From assembly GCA_017640785.1 (NCBI GenBank), contig JAEPPZ010000002.1, forward strand, positions 157,748 through 221,747: a stretch of 64,000 nucleotides of DNA. The letters run 5' to 3'. Under the pieces are notes generated by a model, which saw nothing but the letters and a program-made list of their open reading frames with translations, had not been told where the DNA came from and searched no databases. The DNA is from Balneola sp. (GTDB lineage: Bacteria > Bacteroidota > Rhodothermia > Balneolales > Balneolaceae). The position numbers were made by a program, and so were the translations under genes. How positions within the stretch are numbered: the first letter of the stretch is position 1; every line of letters begins with the position of its first letter. Below are positions 25,821-34,626 of the stretch, in pieces.

Positions 25821-26742
25821 AATAAACTTCTTCGAATGTTCTTGACGAAGGCTTTATGTTCTTTTTAAGGTCTTCCCATTCCCATTCTGAAGGCGGAACT
25901 TCAGCAAGATCACCACGAACCTGCAAATATTCCATATGTCCTTGTAATGCAAGATTCTGATAAATACCTGTTTCCATTCCCTTCATTCCACAGATATAGA
26001 TTAGAGTATTTTCTTTTTCAAAAATTGGATTCAAAGTATCTGCATGATCATTGATCACACTTTGAACATAATATTTACTTCCATCGCTTCGACGGTCTTC
26101 TCTGGATACACAACTCAAATAATGGAAATTAGAGTGCTTCTCGGTCATTTCTTTTATGAAATCCGGATACAGAATATCCGTTCTGTATGCACAACCAAAC
26201 ACCAAAGCAACATCGCCTTTATAACCCGATTCAAACAACTCCATGATCATACCTCTGAAAGGTGCAATACCGGTTCCGGTTGCAAAAAACACGTAATTGA
26301 AATCCTGAGCATTTTCCGGTAGCAAATATCGTTTTCCACTTGGTCCTGTAAGTTGAACTTTATCACCGGGCTTCAGATCAGAAAGATAGTTCGATGCAAC
26401 TCCCAGGTAGAGTTTGCCATCTATTTCATCTATAGATCTCTTGACAGTTGTGGAAACCAAATGTGATTTTCCTCCTTCTCCCTTTGTAGGGGATGAAACC
26501 GAATATAAACGCAATTTATGCGGACGTCCTTTTTCATTCTCACCGGGAGGAAGTACTCCAACAGATTGCCCAACTCTGATCCTATCTACTAAATCAGTAC
26601 CTGAAATATCAAATGTAATATGTCGAACTATATTTGGACTATTTTCTGCCGTGCAAACATAATTCTCTACAATAGTTGCTTCTACAGGGTTTTTTGGTGA
26701 ATAAATATTCAGTTCTACTTCCGGTAGGATAATCTCTGCCAT
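25819..26742 (-). CDS. petH: Ferredoxin-NADP(+) reductase, plant type
   Basis: 307 residues from the ATG at 26742. An upstream in-frame ATG at 26766 adds eight residues but would begin directly on the T-tract of the preceding terminator, leaving no leader, so the inner start is preferred. FAD-binding: RLYSVSSPTK and GPSGKRYLLP; NADP-binding: FFATGTGIAPFRGMI, LVFGCAYRTDILY, LSCVSREDRRSDGSKYYVQ and YICGMKGMETGI, which also fit the plant-type FNR family better than the thioredoxin-reductase-like type. The terminal residue is Tyr, as in plant-type FNRs where an aromatic end stacks on the flavin. It moves electrons between ferredoxin or flavodoxin and NADP(H). Stands alone between terminators. Confidence 0.9.
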   Translation of the reverse strand: MAEIILPEVELNIYSPKNPVEATIVENYVCTAENSPNIVRHITFDISGTDLVDRIRVGQSVGVLPPGENEKGRPHKLRLYSVSSPTKGEGGKSHLVSTTVKRSIDEIDGKLYLGVASNYLSDLKPGDKVQLTGPSGKRYLLPENAQDFNYVFFATGTGIAPFRGMIMELFESGYKGDVALVFGCAYRTDILYPDFIKEMTEKHSNFHYLSCVSREDRRSDGSKYYVQSVINDHADTLNPIFEKENTLIYICGMKGMETGIYQNLALQGHMEYLQVRGDLAEVPPSEWEWEDLKKNIKPSSRTFEEVY

Positions 26743-26765
26743 TCCAATAATTAGATTTAAATGCA

Positions 26766-26799
26766 TAAAAAAATCCGGTACTCTGATTGAATACCGGAT
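26766..26799 (-). terminator. Intrinsic terminator of the outer-membrane barrel gene
   Basis: On the minus strand ATCCGGTA (26799-26792) pairs perfectly with TACCGGAT (26780-26773), loop 11 bases, followed by seven T residues (26773-26767). It lies 24 bases after the stop of the gene at 26823 and immediately ahead of the upstream candidate start of petH. Confidence 0.88.
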
Positions 26800-26822
26800 C
26801 TGTAAAGTAAGGTTTTTCTAGT

Positions 26823-27395
26823 TTAGAAATAAAACGTTAATCCTGCAGATATAACATTACCGCTAAACTCAGTATCATCAAGATCGTCTCCCTGATCATC
26901 CAGGAATAAATATCTGTAATCAACATTTAAACCGGCACTTTCATTAAGAGGAAGATCAAGTCCAAATCCTAAATGATAACCAATATTGAATTCTGCATCA
27001 TCACCAGGAGAAACGAATCCACCATCGTAGTCATAAAAAGTATAATAAGCCCCTAAACCGGCAAGACCATACGGTTGGAAATTAGAAGCTAAAGGTACAT
27101 GCATTAATAATGTAGCAGTAACCGGAATTTGTTTGATGGTTAGATCACCATTTGTAGTTGAGTAACTTTGTTCACCTCTGTACTCTGCGGCGAATTCAAA
27201 TCCGAATACTTCACCACGGGTTCTTGTCTGAAATCCAATAAACATAGTTCCATCATCCGCATCAGGGGCTTTGTAATACCCGATCTTAGGACCAATTCCC
27301 GATCTGTCTTTAGTTGGAGCTGATGTTTGCGCGTTTGTATGAGATGAAAATGTTAATAAAACTGCAAATGTTAGAGTAGATATAAAAAATTTCAT
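26823..27395 (-). CDS. Outer-membrane beta-barrel protein (OmpW/OmpA-barrel like)
   Basis: 190 residues with a signal peptide (1-22, ending TNAQ). The mature part alternates hydrophobic and polar residues in about eight strands separated by acidic loops (DADDGT, DYDGGFVSPGDDAE, DDQGDDLDD) and ends in Phe (ISAGLTFYF), the outer-membrane insertion signal. GYHLGFGLDLPL and GLNVDYRYLFLDDQ are typical of small eight-stranded barrels of the porin-family PF13505 type. The function is unknown. The highly acidic loops would suit a marine or saline habitat (inference). Confidence 0.78.
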   Translation of the reverse strand: MKFFISTLTFAVLLTFSSHTNAQTSAPTKDRSGIGPKIGYYKAPDADDGTMFIGFQTRTRGEVFGFEFAAEYRGEQSYSTTNGDLTIKQIPVTATLLMHVPLASNFQPYGLAGLGAYYTFYDYDGGFVSPGDDAEFNIGYHLGFGLDLPLNESAGLNVDYRYLFLDDQGDDLDDTEFSGNVISAGLTFYF

Positions 27396-27483
27396 AATTA
27401 GTATTAGTTGTTGTTAGATAATACTTTAATGGATATTGGGTTAAGTAAGTTCCATTAAATAATACTAATACCGTTCTTTTCAG

Positions 27484-28167
27484 CTATTGATTGCTGATCC
27501 TGTATCTTACTAACTCATCGATGGTAGGTCTTTCTCCTCTTTGTTCGATTAGCCGAGCAGCCGTTCTATCTGTCACTTCCACTCCGCTCATCCGCATTAG
27601 ATTTTCTTTGGTCAATTCCTCTTTTGTATATCCCAAATCCATCATTCTGCTTGTAAAATATGCGGTAACACCCGCCCTTCTTGTTTCTGCTAATTCCTCA
27701 ATCGACAGATCATAACCAAGCTCTTTCATCATTCTAGCGTAATCTGCACTCACTCCTGCATTTTGAAATTCAACCAGTTGATCTAAGGTAATATCTGTAT
27801 AGCCAATATCGTGCAGTTTTTGAGTTTCTGTAGCAGTAACCCCTTCCCTTCTGAGATCTATTAGCTCTTCTCTGCTGAGTTCACCGTACCCCATATCTGC
27901 CATCCAGGTTCCCATACCTTGTAACAGTTCTTCATTAGGCTCATTTATAGCCTGTTCAATTCTTTCGATCGGATTATCAATACCACTAAAATCTATTCTG
28001 GAACCAACATAGAATGTAAGTGTGGCTATAAAAGCAAAAAGAAGTATATAGTTAGAAAGCTTACCGGAGTTTGAGTTCTTATCTAAAGAACCTTGATTGA
28101 GTTGAGAGACTGTGTCGTCCTCAAGATCTTTAAGATCATTTTTTAAATTTCTGAATTTTGTACTCAT
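27484..28167 (-). CDS. Membrane-anchored protein with helical GVxxxxxxxMxxLGY repeats
   Basis: 227 residues. A charged N-terminus (coiled-coil-like, 1-35) precedes one transmembrane helix (about 39-57). The rest is built from about five 25-29-residue helical units with the pattern G-V-[TS]-[AY] ... M-x-[DE]-L-G-Y ... E-E-L ... R-x-A: for example GVTATETQKLHDIGY, GVSADYARMMKELGY and GVTAYFTSRMMDLGY. Repeats of this kind also occur in the extracytoplasmic parts of BlaR1/M56-like proteins, but no protease or beta-lactam-binding motif is present here. Function unknown; probably a protein-interaction scaffold. Neighbours are a barrel protein and a response regulator on the same strand. Confidence 0.7.
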   Translation of the reverse strand: MSTKFRNLKNDLKDLEDDTVSQLNQGSLDKNSNSGKLSNYILLFAFIATLTFYVGSRIDFSGIDNPIERIEQAINEPNEELLQGMGTWMADMGYGELSREELIDLRREGVTATETQKLHDIGYTDITLDQLVEFQNAGVSADYARMMKELGYDLSIEELAETRRAGVTAYFTSRMMDLGYTKEELTKENLMRMSGVEVTDRTAARLIEQRGERPTIDELVRYRISNQ

Positions 28168-28228
28168 AATCGCCCTTTTTATTTACCAAAACAGGTACGG
28201 AAGCTTAGCTAAAAAGATGCAATTTTTT

Positions 28229-28600
28229 TTATGAAGAAGCGATAAGCTTTAGCGACTTATCAAGGTCACCTATTGTGAATGGCTTAACAATAAGGTCAGC
28301 AAAATCGGTATCCTTTGCACGTTCAAAGTTCAACCGATCTGAATTTCCGGTTAAATAAATAACTTGTGAATCGATCGTTTCTTTTATCTTTGCCACGGTA
28401 TCAATGCCATCCATTTCGCCTTTCAAGCGGATATCCATAAGCAAAATATCAGGTTTTTCTTTATTTGCAATATCAATGGCTTCTTCACCTGAAACAGCTT
28501 TACCAACTACGGTATGGCCTAGCTCCTTAATCATATTTTCTACTACCAGTGAAATGATCATATCATCTTCCACTATTAGTACTTTTTTACTATTGCTCAT
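28229..28600 (-). CDS. Single-domain response regulator (CheY-like receiver)
   Basis: 123 residues, one receiver domain only. The acidic pair is D12-D13, the phosphoacceptor D56 in LLMDIRL, the switch Thr T84 in YLTGNSD and the conserved Lys K106 in VKPFT. There is no output domain, so it must act by binding another protein or pass on a phosphoryl group. No histidine kinase is adjacent; the only one in the window is at 61385. A receiver of this stand-alone type could act on a motor, but its distance from the motor cluster (10 kb) gives no support. Confidence 0.9.
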   Translation of the reverse strand: MSNSKKVLIVEDDMIISLVVENMIKELGHTVVGKAVSGEEAIDIANKEKPDILLMDIRLKGEMDGIDTVAKIKETIDSQVIYLTGNSDRLNFERAKDTDFADLIVKPFTIGDLDKSLKLIASS

Positions 28601-28679
28601 TTATTCGAACCAATTTTTAAACGCTTATCGAACATTCTTTCGAAACCTTAAGCTAAGGTACAAAAATTATTAACCTGTT

Positions 28680-29522
28680 TTACAATAATTTAACCTCTAA
28701 AACATCTCCACTAACCGTGCTGATGAAAATTTTCCACCTCACTTCTTGAGTATTCTCCTGTAATACATTTAATACCCAAGCTTTATGGATCTCCAGCTTT
28801 TCATCAATTTCAATAGGAACAAATTTCAATTCCGGCTCTCCGGATAAATGTTCTTGAGCTATTTCCTGTTCAAATACCTGATTCTTCGAATCTGCATATC
28901 TGACTTTCATACCAAGAGCTTTTTCCTTAGCAGCAACAGAACCAAAATCAACAAAACCGGGATCTGTTACCGGAAACCAGTTACCCCAGATTCTGTTTAC
29001 ACCATTTTTATCAATATAAACCAATATCTCGCTGTCCATTACTTCAAGATCATTAACTTTCTGCGGTTGAAATGTGAACTTCCATTGTAATGGAACACTA
29101 TTAATATCGCCTTCACAAATCGTACAACCATTTAAAGAAGTTATATCCTCGATTACCAAGCTTTCTGTAATTTCAACACCGGTATACTCAAAATTTTCTT
29201 TAAGGACTTGTTTTGCCAGATTTAAAAGGTCGTTATTGAACGGTATTTCCTGCTTTAATTCAGTGCGGCTTAAACATGGATTCACATTATCAGGAAAAAG
29301 AACTCTACTATAGCCTGTGAATCCATATTCATTTAGTGTTGAACAGATCAAGTTGTTATTTTTTTCATGATATTTTTGGTTTAATACCTCAAGATCTGAA
29401 ATATTTAACCGATCGATAGTGACAGGGTATCCATCAACTTTATCATCAAGAGATAAAGATTCACAACCCAAAAAACAGGCTGTAAATAATATAAACAGAT
29501 AAACAATTTCTTTTCTAATCAC
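28680..29522 (-). CDS. Hypothetical lipoprotein
   Basis: 280 residues. The leader IVYLFILFTACFLGC gives a lipobox (FLGC, Cys19), so it is a lipoprotein. The mature part contains two Cys (NGCTICEGD, about 139-143) and another two in the N-terminal third (NLICSTLNEYG and NPCLSR). A PLQWKFTFQPQ segment and a C-terminal PepSY-like stretch (AWVLNVLQENTQEVRWKIFISTVSGDVLEVKLL in part) resemble proteins that contain PepSY-type domains, but the match is weak. Function unknown. It is divergent from the flavoenzyme at 29623. Confidence 0.7.
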   Translation of the reverse strand: MIRKEIVYLFILFTACFLGCESLSLDDKVDGYPVTIDRLNISDLEVLNQKYHEKNNNLICSTLNEYGFTGYSRVLFPDNVNPCLSRTELKQEIPFNNDLLNLAKQVLKENFEYTGVEITESLVIEDITSLNGCTICEGDINSVPLQWKFTFQPQKVNDLEVMDSEILVYIDKNGVNRIWGNWFPVTDPGFVDFGSVAAKEKALGMKVRYADSKNQVFEQEIAQEHLSGEPELKFVPIEIDEKLEIHKAWVLNVLQENTQEVRWKIFISTVSGDVLEVKLL

Positions 29523-29622
29523 AGTAATTCGTCCTTAATAGAAGTTACCCAAACCTCATATTTACCACAATAATCTTACTAAAGTTCTTTACCTTTGTGC
29601 ATTATATTTTTTTAAAGTTTAG

Positions 29623-30771
29623 ATGAAAAAAAAAGTAGCTGTTATTGGTGCGGGGATTTCTGGGATAACAACAGCTGTGTTATTGCAACAAAGTGGTTAT
29701 GAAGTATCCGTTTATGCACACGAGCATCCTTTAAAAGAAACTAAAAACCCTTATTTTTCAAGTCTCTTTCCTTCCGCTTCAATTATTCCTCATTCCGTCT
29801 TCCATCCTGATTTAAATGAAATTTTCAAACTGAGTCAGCTTTTTTTTTCAAAACTACATGAAATCTCTTTTGCCGGATTAACCAAACATGAACATTTCGA
29901 ACTTTTTGCTTTCGAAAATTCAGCAGTTGATTACCCTCCTTTAATAGACGGCTATGAAACTCTTACTGATCTGGAATGGCATCCAAAGCATCCTGACATT
30001 CCAATTAAAAGCGGATGGAAGTTTAATTGTTTTTTTGCCGACTGGACAGATTATTTTCCAAAACTGGTGCATAGTTTTGTACAAAATAACGGGACTTTTA
30101 TAAACAAAACTATTGATCTCAATTCATACGCTTCAATAGATGAAGACATCATTATTAACTGTTCAGGTCTTGGATCAGCTCAATTGATAAATGAAGACAA
30201 AAGCCCTCTGATTTTAAAAGGTCACTTGCTGAAAGTAAACAATGCGGTCGAATTAAAGTCCCCAAGTGGAAATACCGTTTCTTATAATTTTAGTCCCGGA
30301 TCTGATATTTATACGGACTCTTTCGGCACTCCCTTTGATGTATATTGTTATCCCCGTAAAGATGACTGGATTCTTGGGGGAAGTCGCTACAAAGGAACAC
30401 TTGATGACCAAGGAAATTGGATTTCTGAAGACGAACTTTCACAACAATTTCCTCCACAAATTGAATCTCTTAACTCAGAAATTATCAAAGAAACTTTCGG
30501 CACAGACCTTTCAGAGTTTAGTGAGAAAGAGTATCAGTACTCCTATCGGTACGTTCGGAATAGAAAAAATGGTCTTCGAATAGAATCGGAAAATACTTCC
30601 GACAGATTAATAATTCATAATTATGGACACGGAGGAGCCGGAGTTACGTTAAGCTGGGGCTGTGCTTTCTCTGTGCTTCAAATGATCATTAAAAAGACGG
30701 AGATTTCAAACACTGATATTACCCCAGAACAGGCACTGATTAGTTTAGCTAATGAATTAACTAAGCTTTGA
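29623..30771 (+). CDS. D-amino-acid oxidase-like FAD-dependent oxidoreductase
   Basis: 382 residues. VAVIGAGISGITTAVLLQQ at the N-terminus is the FAD dinucleotide-binding motif (GxGxxG). IINCSGLGSAQL, YPRKDDWILGGS and the C-terminal HNYGHGGAGVTLSWG match the D-amino-acid oxidase/D-aspartate oxidase branch of the DAO superfamily, including the Arg-containing YVRNRKNGLRIE segment that resembles the substrate-carboxylate region. It may oxidise D-amino acids such as those released from peptidoglycan (inference from the nearby wall-recycling genes). Its last 11 bases overlap the convergent MerC-like gene. Confidence 0.8.
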   Translation: MKKKVAVIGAGISGITTAVLLQQSGYEVSVYAHEHPLKETKNPYFSSLFPSASIIPHSVFHPDLNEIFKLSQLFFSKLHEISFAGLTKHEHFELFAFENSAVDYPPLIDGYETLTDLEWHPKHPDIPIKSGWKFNCFFADWTDYFPKLVHSFVQNNGTFINKTIDLNSYASIDEDIIINCSGLGSAQLINEDKSPLILKGHLLKVNNAVELKSPSGNTVSYNFSPGSDIYTDSFGTPFDVYCYPRKDDWILGGSRYKGTLDDQGNWISEDELSQQFPPQIESLNSEIIKETFGTDLSEFSEKEYQYSYRYVRNRKNGLRIESENTSDRLIIHNYGHGGAGVTLSWGCAFSVLQMIIKKTEISNTDITPEQALISLANELTKL

Positions 30772-31150
30772 TGGTAGATTTAGATTTATAATTCAACCAA
30801 TGTCCTGCTATTAAGAGTATGCTACCAACTAAAGTGATCCCGGCCTCACCATACTCACCAAGAGTTTCATTAAAATACCAAGCTAAAAAAATCACAAACA
30901 GTCCGGAAAGCAATAGTATTGTAATTTTGGGAGATTGATGACGCTTTCTTAACGACAGATAAACAGCAGGTGCTATAGCGATAAAGAAAATAAAATGTGT
31001 ATACTCATGAAACTCCTCAAAAGCAGGCCATAATGGTATCAGTGCAACAATAACCGGCACCAGCAAACAATGAATTGCGCAAATACCTGATAAGCCAATT
31101 CCTACTCTATCCCAAAATCCTGGTTTTCTTTCTTTAGATTGCTTGTTCAA
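30761..31150 (-). CDS. MerC-family membrane protein
   Basis: 129 residues with four predicted transmembrane helices. The first carries GLSGICAIHCLLVPVIVALI, in which C-x2-HC is the MerC signature seen in mercury-transport proteins. MerC-domain proteins also occur widely in Bacteroidota genomes away from mercury resistance, and there is no merR, merA or merP here, so a mercury role cannot be assumed; a general metal-related membrane role is possible. It overlaps the DAO-like gene tail to tail by 11 bases. Confidence 0.82.
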   Translation of the reverse strand: MNKQSKERKPGFWDRVGIGLSGICAIHCLLVPVIVALIPLWPAFEEFHEYTHFIFFIAIAPAVYLSLRKRHQSPKITILLLSGLFVIFLAWYFNETLGEYGEAGITLVGSILLIAGHWLNYKSKSTIKA

Positions 31151-31540
31151 CTTTCGATAACTCTATTATATTCACGATTAGATTTATGCCACCAAAGATA
31201 TCAATATATCTAATGATTTCTTGATAGAATTAAACTGTTCAAAACTTTTACTCATTCACTTTGTTTGTTTACAAGATGCCCTCTCTTTTCCTATTGTCGA
31301 TTAGTAACTTATTAGAATAATTATTTGTATATGAAAATGCGTTATTTGGGTAAAATTGGGACCTGATCACTCAAGATTCTGAGTGTGTATTCTTTGACAG
31401 ATCACCGATATCCAGTCCTATAAATTTTTGAAAGGTCACAATGTTCTCAATGTGACTTTGAGCAGACTTAACGTTATTATTCCTGCTCCGTCTAATAGGT
31501 GGCAGAAAATGCCCACAAATAATAAACTGTAAATAAAGAA
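31151..31540. other. Intergenic region (390 bp) upstream of the nagB-like gene
   Basis: No open reading frame with coding character was seen. It is AT-rich and contains a 6-bp inverted repeat, CACTCA/TGAGTG (about 31366-31384), and the larger imperfect palindrome at 31435-31456. The promoters of the nagB-like gene and of merC must lie here. Confidence 0.6.
31435..31456. promoter_or_regulatory. Imperfect palindrome, candidate operator of the nagB-like gene
   Basis: GTCACA and TGTGAC arms with further TG/CA pairs inside give a 22-bp dyad with 8 of 11 pairs matching, 84 bases before the nagB-like ATG. GntR and LacI-family regulators bind dyads of this size, and a GntR-type regulator is encoded just downstream of nagB. 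Binding is inferred only from position and symmetry. Confidence 0.35.
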
Positions 31541-33466
31541 ATGTCTCAATTTAGTACGAATCCTGAGTCACAGAAATATGAAAAAATTCCAACTTCAATT
31601 TTTTCAAATGCAAAAGATGCTTCCATTCATGTAGCGCATCAGATTGCAGATCTTATTAAAGAAAAATCCAAGAAAGGTGAACAGGCTGTTCTGGGCCTTG
31701 CTACCGGTTCAACACCTACACAGGTATATGATGAATTGGTAAGAATGCACCGTGAAGAAGGTTTGAGTTTTAAAAACGTAGTAACCTTTAACCTTGATGA
31801 ATACTACCCAATGGATCCTGATTCGATCCATAGTTATGTGTATTTCATGAAGGAATACTTATTTGATCATATTGACATCAAACCTGAAAATATTCACATA
31901 CCTGACGGTACATTAAAAAGAGAAGACATTTATGCATTTTGTCAGGATTACGAAGAAAAGATAAATAGCTTAGGTGGACTTGATATTCAGGTTTTGGGAA
32001 TTGGTCGTACCGGACATGTTGGATTTAACGAACCTGGATCAGCAATTACATCTCAAACCAGATTAATTGCCTTAGACAGTCTTACCATTTTAGATGCAGC
32101 CAGCGGTTTTTTCGGTGTTGAAAACGTTCCAAAACGTGCCATTACAATGGGTGTTGGAACCATTATGAATGCTGATAAAATATTTTTGATGGCTTGGGGT
32201 GAATCAAAATCATCCATTATCCAAAAAACTGTAGAAGGAGAACAAACTCCTCATATACCGGCAACATTTCTACAGCAGCACGATAATGTAGAAATAATAC
32301 TTGATGAAGCTTCTTCAGCTGACTTAACAAGAGTAAAAACCCCATGGCTGGTAGGCCCGATTGAATGGGATGATGCTACGCTTAGAAAAGCAGTTGTTTG
32401 GTTAAGTCTCTACTTAGAAAAACCAATTCTTAAGCTTCGAGAAGAAGATTACAGTGAACATGGTATGAATGATGTTCTTACCACTATCGGAAGTGCTTAC
32501 AATGTAAATATCAGGATCTTTAACGAAGTACAGCATACTATAACCGGCTGGCCGGGTGGTAAACCTAATGAAGATGACACCTACAGACCAGAGCGTAAGT
32601 CACCTTTTCCAAAAAGAGTATTAATATTCAGTCCTCATCCCGATGATGACATCATTTCTATGGGTGGTACTTTTATTCGACTTGCAGATCAGGGACATGA
32701 AGTCCACGTAGCGTATCAAACTTCAGGAAATATCGCTGTTTTTGATGACGAAGCTTTACGTTTTGCTGATTTTGTTATGGATTATCATAATAACTTTGGT
32801 TCAGGGTCAGATGAAATAAGTGAGCTTTATGAAGAAGTAAGAACTTCTATTGCAAATAAACAGCCCGGACAAGTAGACTCTGATAGCGTAAAAACAATCA
32901 AAGGAATGATTAGGCGTGGAGAAGCGAAAGCAACTGCTCGTTATGTTGGTTTGCCAGATGAAAATATTCATTTCCTCGATCTTCCCTTTTATGAAACCGG
33001 AAAAGTTCGAAAAAATCCTATAGGACCTGAAGATATTAAAATTACTAAGGATCTTATTTCTAAAATAAAACCTCACCAGATTTATGCTGCAGGAGACTTG
33101 TCTGATCCTCATGGAACTCACAGAGTATGTTTAAATGCCGTATTCGATTCATTGAGGGAACTAAAAGATGAGCCCTGGATGAAAGATTGCTGGACTTGGC
33201 TTTACAGAGGTGCTTGGCAGGAATGGGGAATTGAAGAAATTGAAATGGCAGTTCCATTAAGTCCGGAAGAAACTGATCGTAAAAGAACCGGAATATTCAA
33301 GCATCAGTCACAAAAGGACAGACCATTATTCCCAGGTACTGATAAAAGAGAATTCTGGCAACGTGCTGACGACAGAACAAAAACAACAGCAAAACTCTAT
33401 GATAAACTAGGGCTTGCTGAGTATGAAGCTATGGAAGCTTTTGTAAGGTGGAAAGAACTGGATTAA
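31541..33466 (+). CDS. nagB: Glucosamine-6-phosphate deaminase fused to a PIG-L/LmbE-type domain
   Basis: 641 residues. The first 275 are a NagB/6-phosphogluconolactonase-type deaminase: LGLATGSTPTQVYDELVRMH, FNLDEYYPMD (catalytic Asp) and GIGRTGHVGFNEPGS. From about 350 onward there is an LmbE/PIG-L de-N-acetylase-like domain: LIFSPHPDDDIISMGG holds the zinc-binding HPDD motif, with DLSDPHGTHR as the later zinc-ligand segment. NagB turns glucosamine-6-phosphate into fructose-6-phosphate and ammonia; the attached domain could supply a deacetylase step normally done by NagA, which is not seen here. Fusions of this size are found in Bacteroidota. The adjacent regulator, convergent with 11 bases between, may control it. 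Confidence 0.88.
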   Translation: MSQFSTNPESQKYEKIPTSIFSNAKDASIHVAHQIADLIKEKSKKGEQAVLGLATGSTPTQVYDELVRMHREEGLSFKNVVTFNLDEYYPMDPDSIHSYVYFMKEYLFDHIDIKPENIHIPDGTLKREDIYAFCQDYEEKINSLGGLDIQVLGIGRTGHVGFNEPGSAITSQTRLIALDSLTILDAASGFFGVENVPKRAITMGVGTIMNADKIFLMAWGESKSSIIQKTVEGEQTPHIPATFLQQHDNVEIILDEASSADLTRVKTPWLVGPIEWDDATLRKAVVWLSLYLEKPILKLREEDYSEHGMNDVLTTIGSAYNVNIRIFNEVQHTITGWPGGKPNEDDTYRPERKSPFPKRVLIFSPHPDDDIISMGGTFIRLADQGHEVHVAYQTSGNIAVFDDEALRFADFVMDYHNNFGSGSDEISELYEEVRTSIANKQPGQVDSDSVKTIKGMIRRGEAKATARYVGLPDENIHFLDLPFYETGKVRKNPIGPEDIKITKDLISKIKPHQIYAAGDLSDPHGTHRVCLNAVFDSLRELKDEPWMKDCWTWLYRGAWQEWGIEEIEMAVPLSPEETDRKRTGIFKHQSQKDRPLFPGTDKREFWQRADDRTKTTAKLYDKLGLAEYEAMEAFVRWKELD

Positions 33467-33477
33467 TCCCGGTTCTT

Positions 33478-34572
33478 TTACCTTATAATCAATTTTGGTT
33501 CAATTAAAACTTTAGACGGCACTTTGTATTCACTTTCTTCAAATATGATTTTAAAATTGTTAAAAAGAACTTTTCCAAGTTCTTTTGAATCAATGCCAAT
33601 TGTATCTAAAGAAGAATCTTGTTCAAGTGTCTGTTTAACATTCCCAAAACCAAGGATCGAAATATCGCGTGGAAATTCATATCCCTTTTCGATCAAAGCA
33701 TTTTTAAAGCCTCTGGCTACTTCATCGTTAGAGGCAAAAATGGCGTCGATCTCTGAGTTTACGAAGTCTAAAACTATTCCAATATTGAACCCATCTTCGT
33801 ATGTGGATCCTTTGTTTTTGAAAGAATTCCTGATTACTACACAACGTCCACTAGCACCCTGCTCTTCAAGTTCATCCAAGAAACCTTCCAGTTTTAAATC
33901 ATCTGATTTATATCCGTTTTCGTCCAAAACGATGCAGATTTTTTTCTCGGATTTCTTTAATAGTTCCTGGGCAGCTAACCGACCAACTTTATAATTATCT
34001 ATAGTAACAATTGGAACCGTTGAATCATAAATATCATGGCAGAAAAAAGCAGGGACTTGTTTTAAGATATTGTTGTACAGCTTTACCCCAAACACAGATT
34101 TTCTGGAAGTACCCAAAATCAATCCATCAACTTCCTTGTTTGAAACAAGTTTAGAAATTAGTTCCTCATGAGCATTAATACTATCAGATACATGAACTTC
34201 CAATTCCTTTCCAAGTTGTTTGGTCAACTTTTCTACTTCGGTAAGGATGTCAAAAAAATTAGCGTCATTATAATTAATAAGTGCAAAAACGATCTTGTTG
34301 GCAGGTTGTCTTTGTTCCTCATTAAATTTTAAATGTTTTTTATTTATGAATGTACCTTTTCCAACTCTACTAACCAGATATCCTTTATCATTAAGCAGTT
34401 GCATAGCCTTTTTGATCGTGGACATACTTACATCATACATCTCGGTGAGTTGTAAATAATTAGGCAATCTTCCACTTTTCCCAAAATGATCATCAAGAAT
34501 TTTCTCAATAAGGTCTTCAGTAATAATCTCGTAAAGATGTTTATTCGTATCGTTTTTGTCGATCATTCTCAA
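33478..34572 (-). CDS. GntR-type transcriptional regulator with LacI-like ligand-binding domain
   Basis: 364 residues. Residues 8-80 form a GntR winged helix (LTEMYDVSMSTIKKAMQLL, then GYLVSRVGKGTFI). From about 90 a periplasmic-binding-protein/LacI-like domain follows (VDGLILGTSRKS, VPIVTIDNYKVGRLAAQELL, IDAIFASNDEVARGF, ISILGFGN), as in AraR-like regulators that sense sugars. It lies tail to tail with nagB and head to head, over 238 bases, with the AmpG-like gene. It is a plausible controller of amino-sugar or muropeptide use; the ligand and direction of control are unknown. Confidence 0.88.
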   Translation of the reverse strand: MRMIDKNDTNKHLYEIITEDLIEKILDDHFGKSGRLPNYLQLTEMYDVSMSTIKKAMQLLNDKGYLVSRVGKGTFINKKHLKFNEEQRQPANKIVFALINYNDANFFDILTEVEKLTKQLGKELEVHVSDSINAHEELISKLVSNKEVDGLILGTSRKSVFGVKLYNNILKQVPAFFCHDIYDSTVPIVTIDNYKVGRLAAQELLKKSEKKICIVLDENGYKSDDLKLEGFLDELEEQGASGRCVVIRNSFKNKGSTYEDGFNIGIVLDFVNSEIDAIFASNDEVARGFKNALIEKGYEFPRDISILGFGNVKQTLEQDSSLDTIGIDSKELGKVLFNNFKIIFEESEYKVPSKVLIEPKLIIR

Positions 34573-34626
34573 TCGTTGAATTTTTCTAAATCTATTTATC
34601 CAATACTAACAAATAATTGGGTCAAA

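Noticed and set aside
30761-31150. Mercury-resistance operon
   Set aside because: Only a MerC-like protein is present; no merR, merA, merP or merT gene is near.
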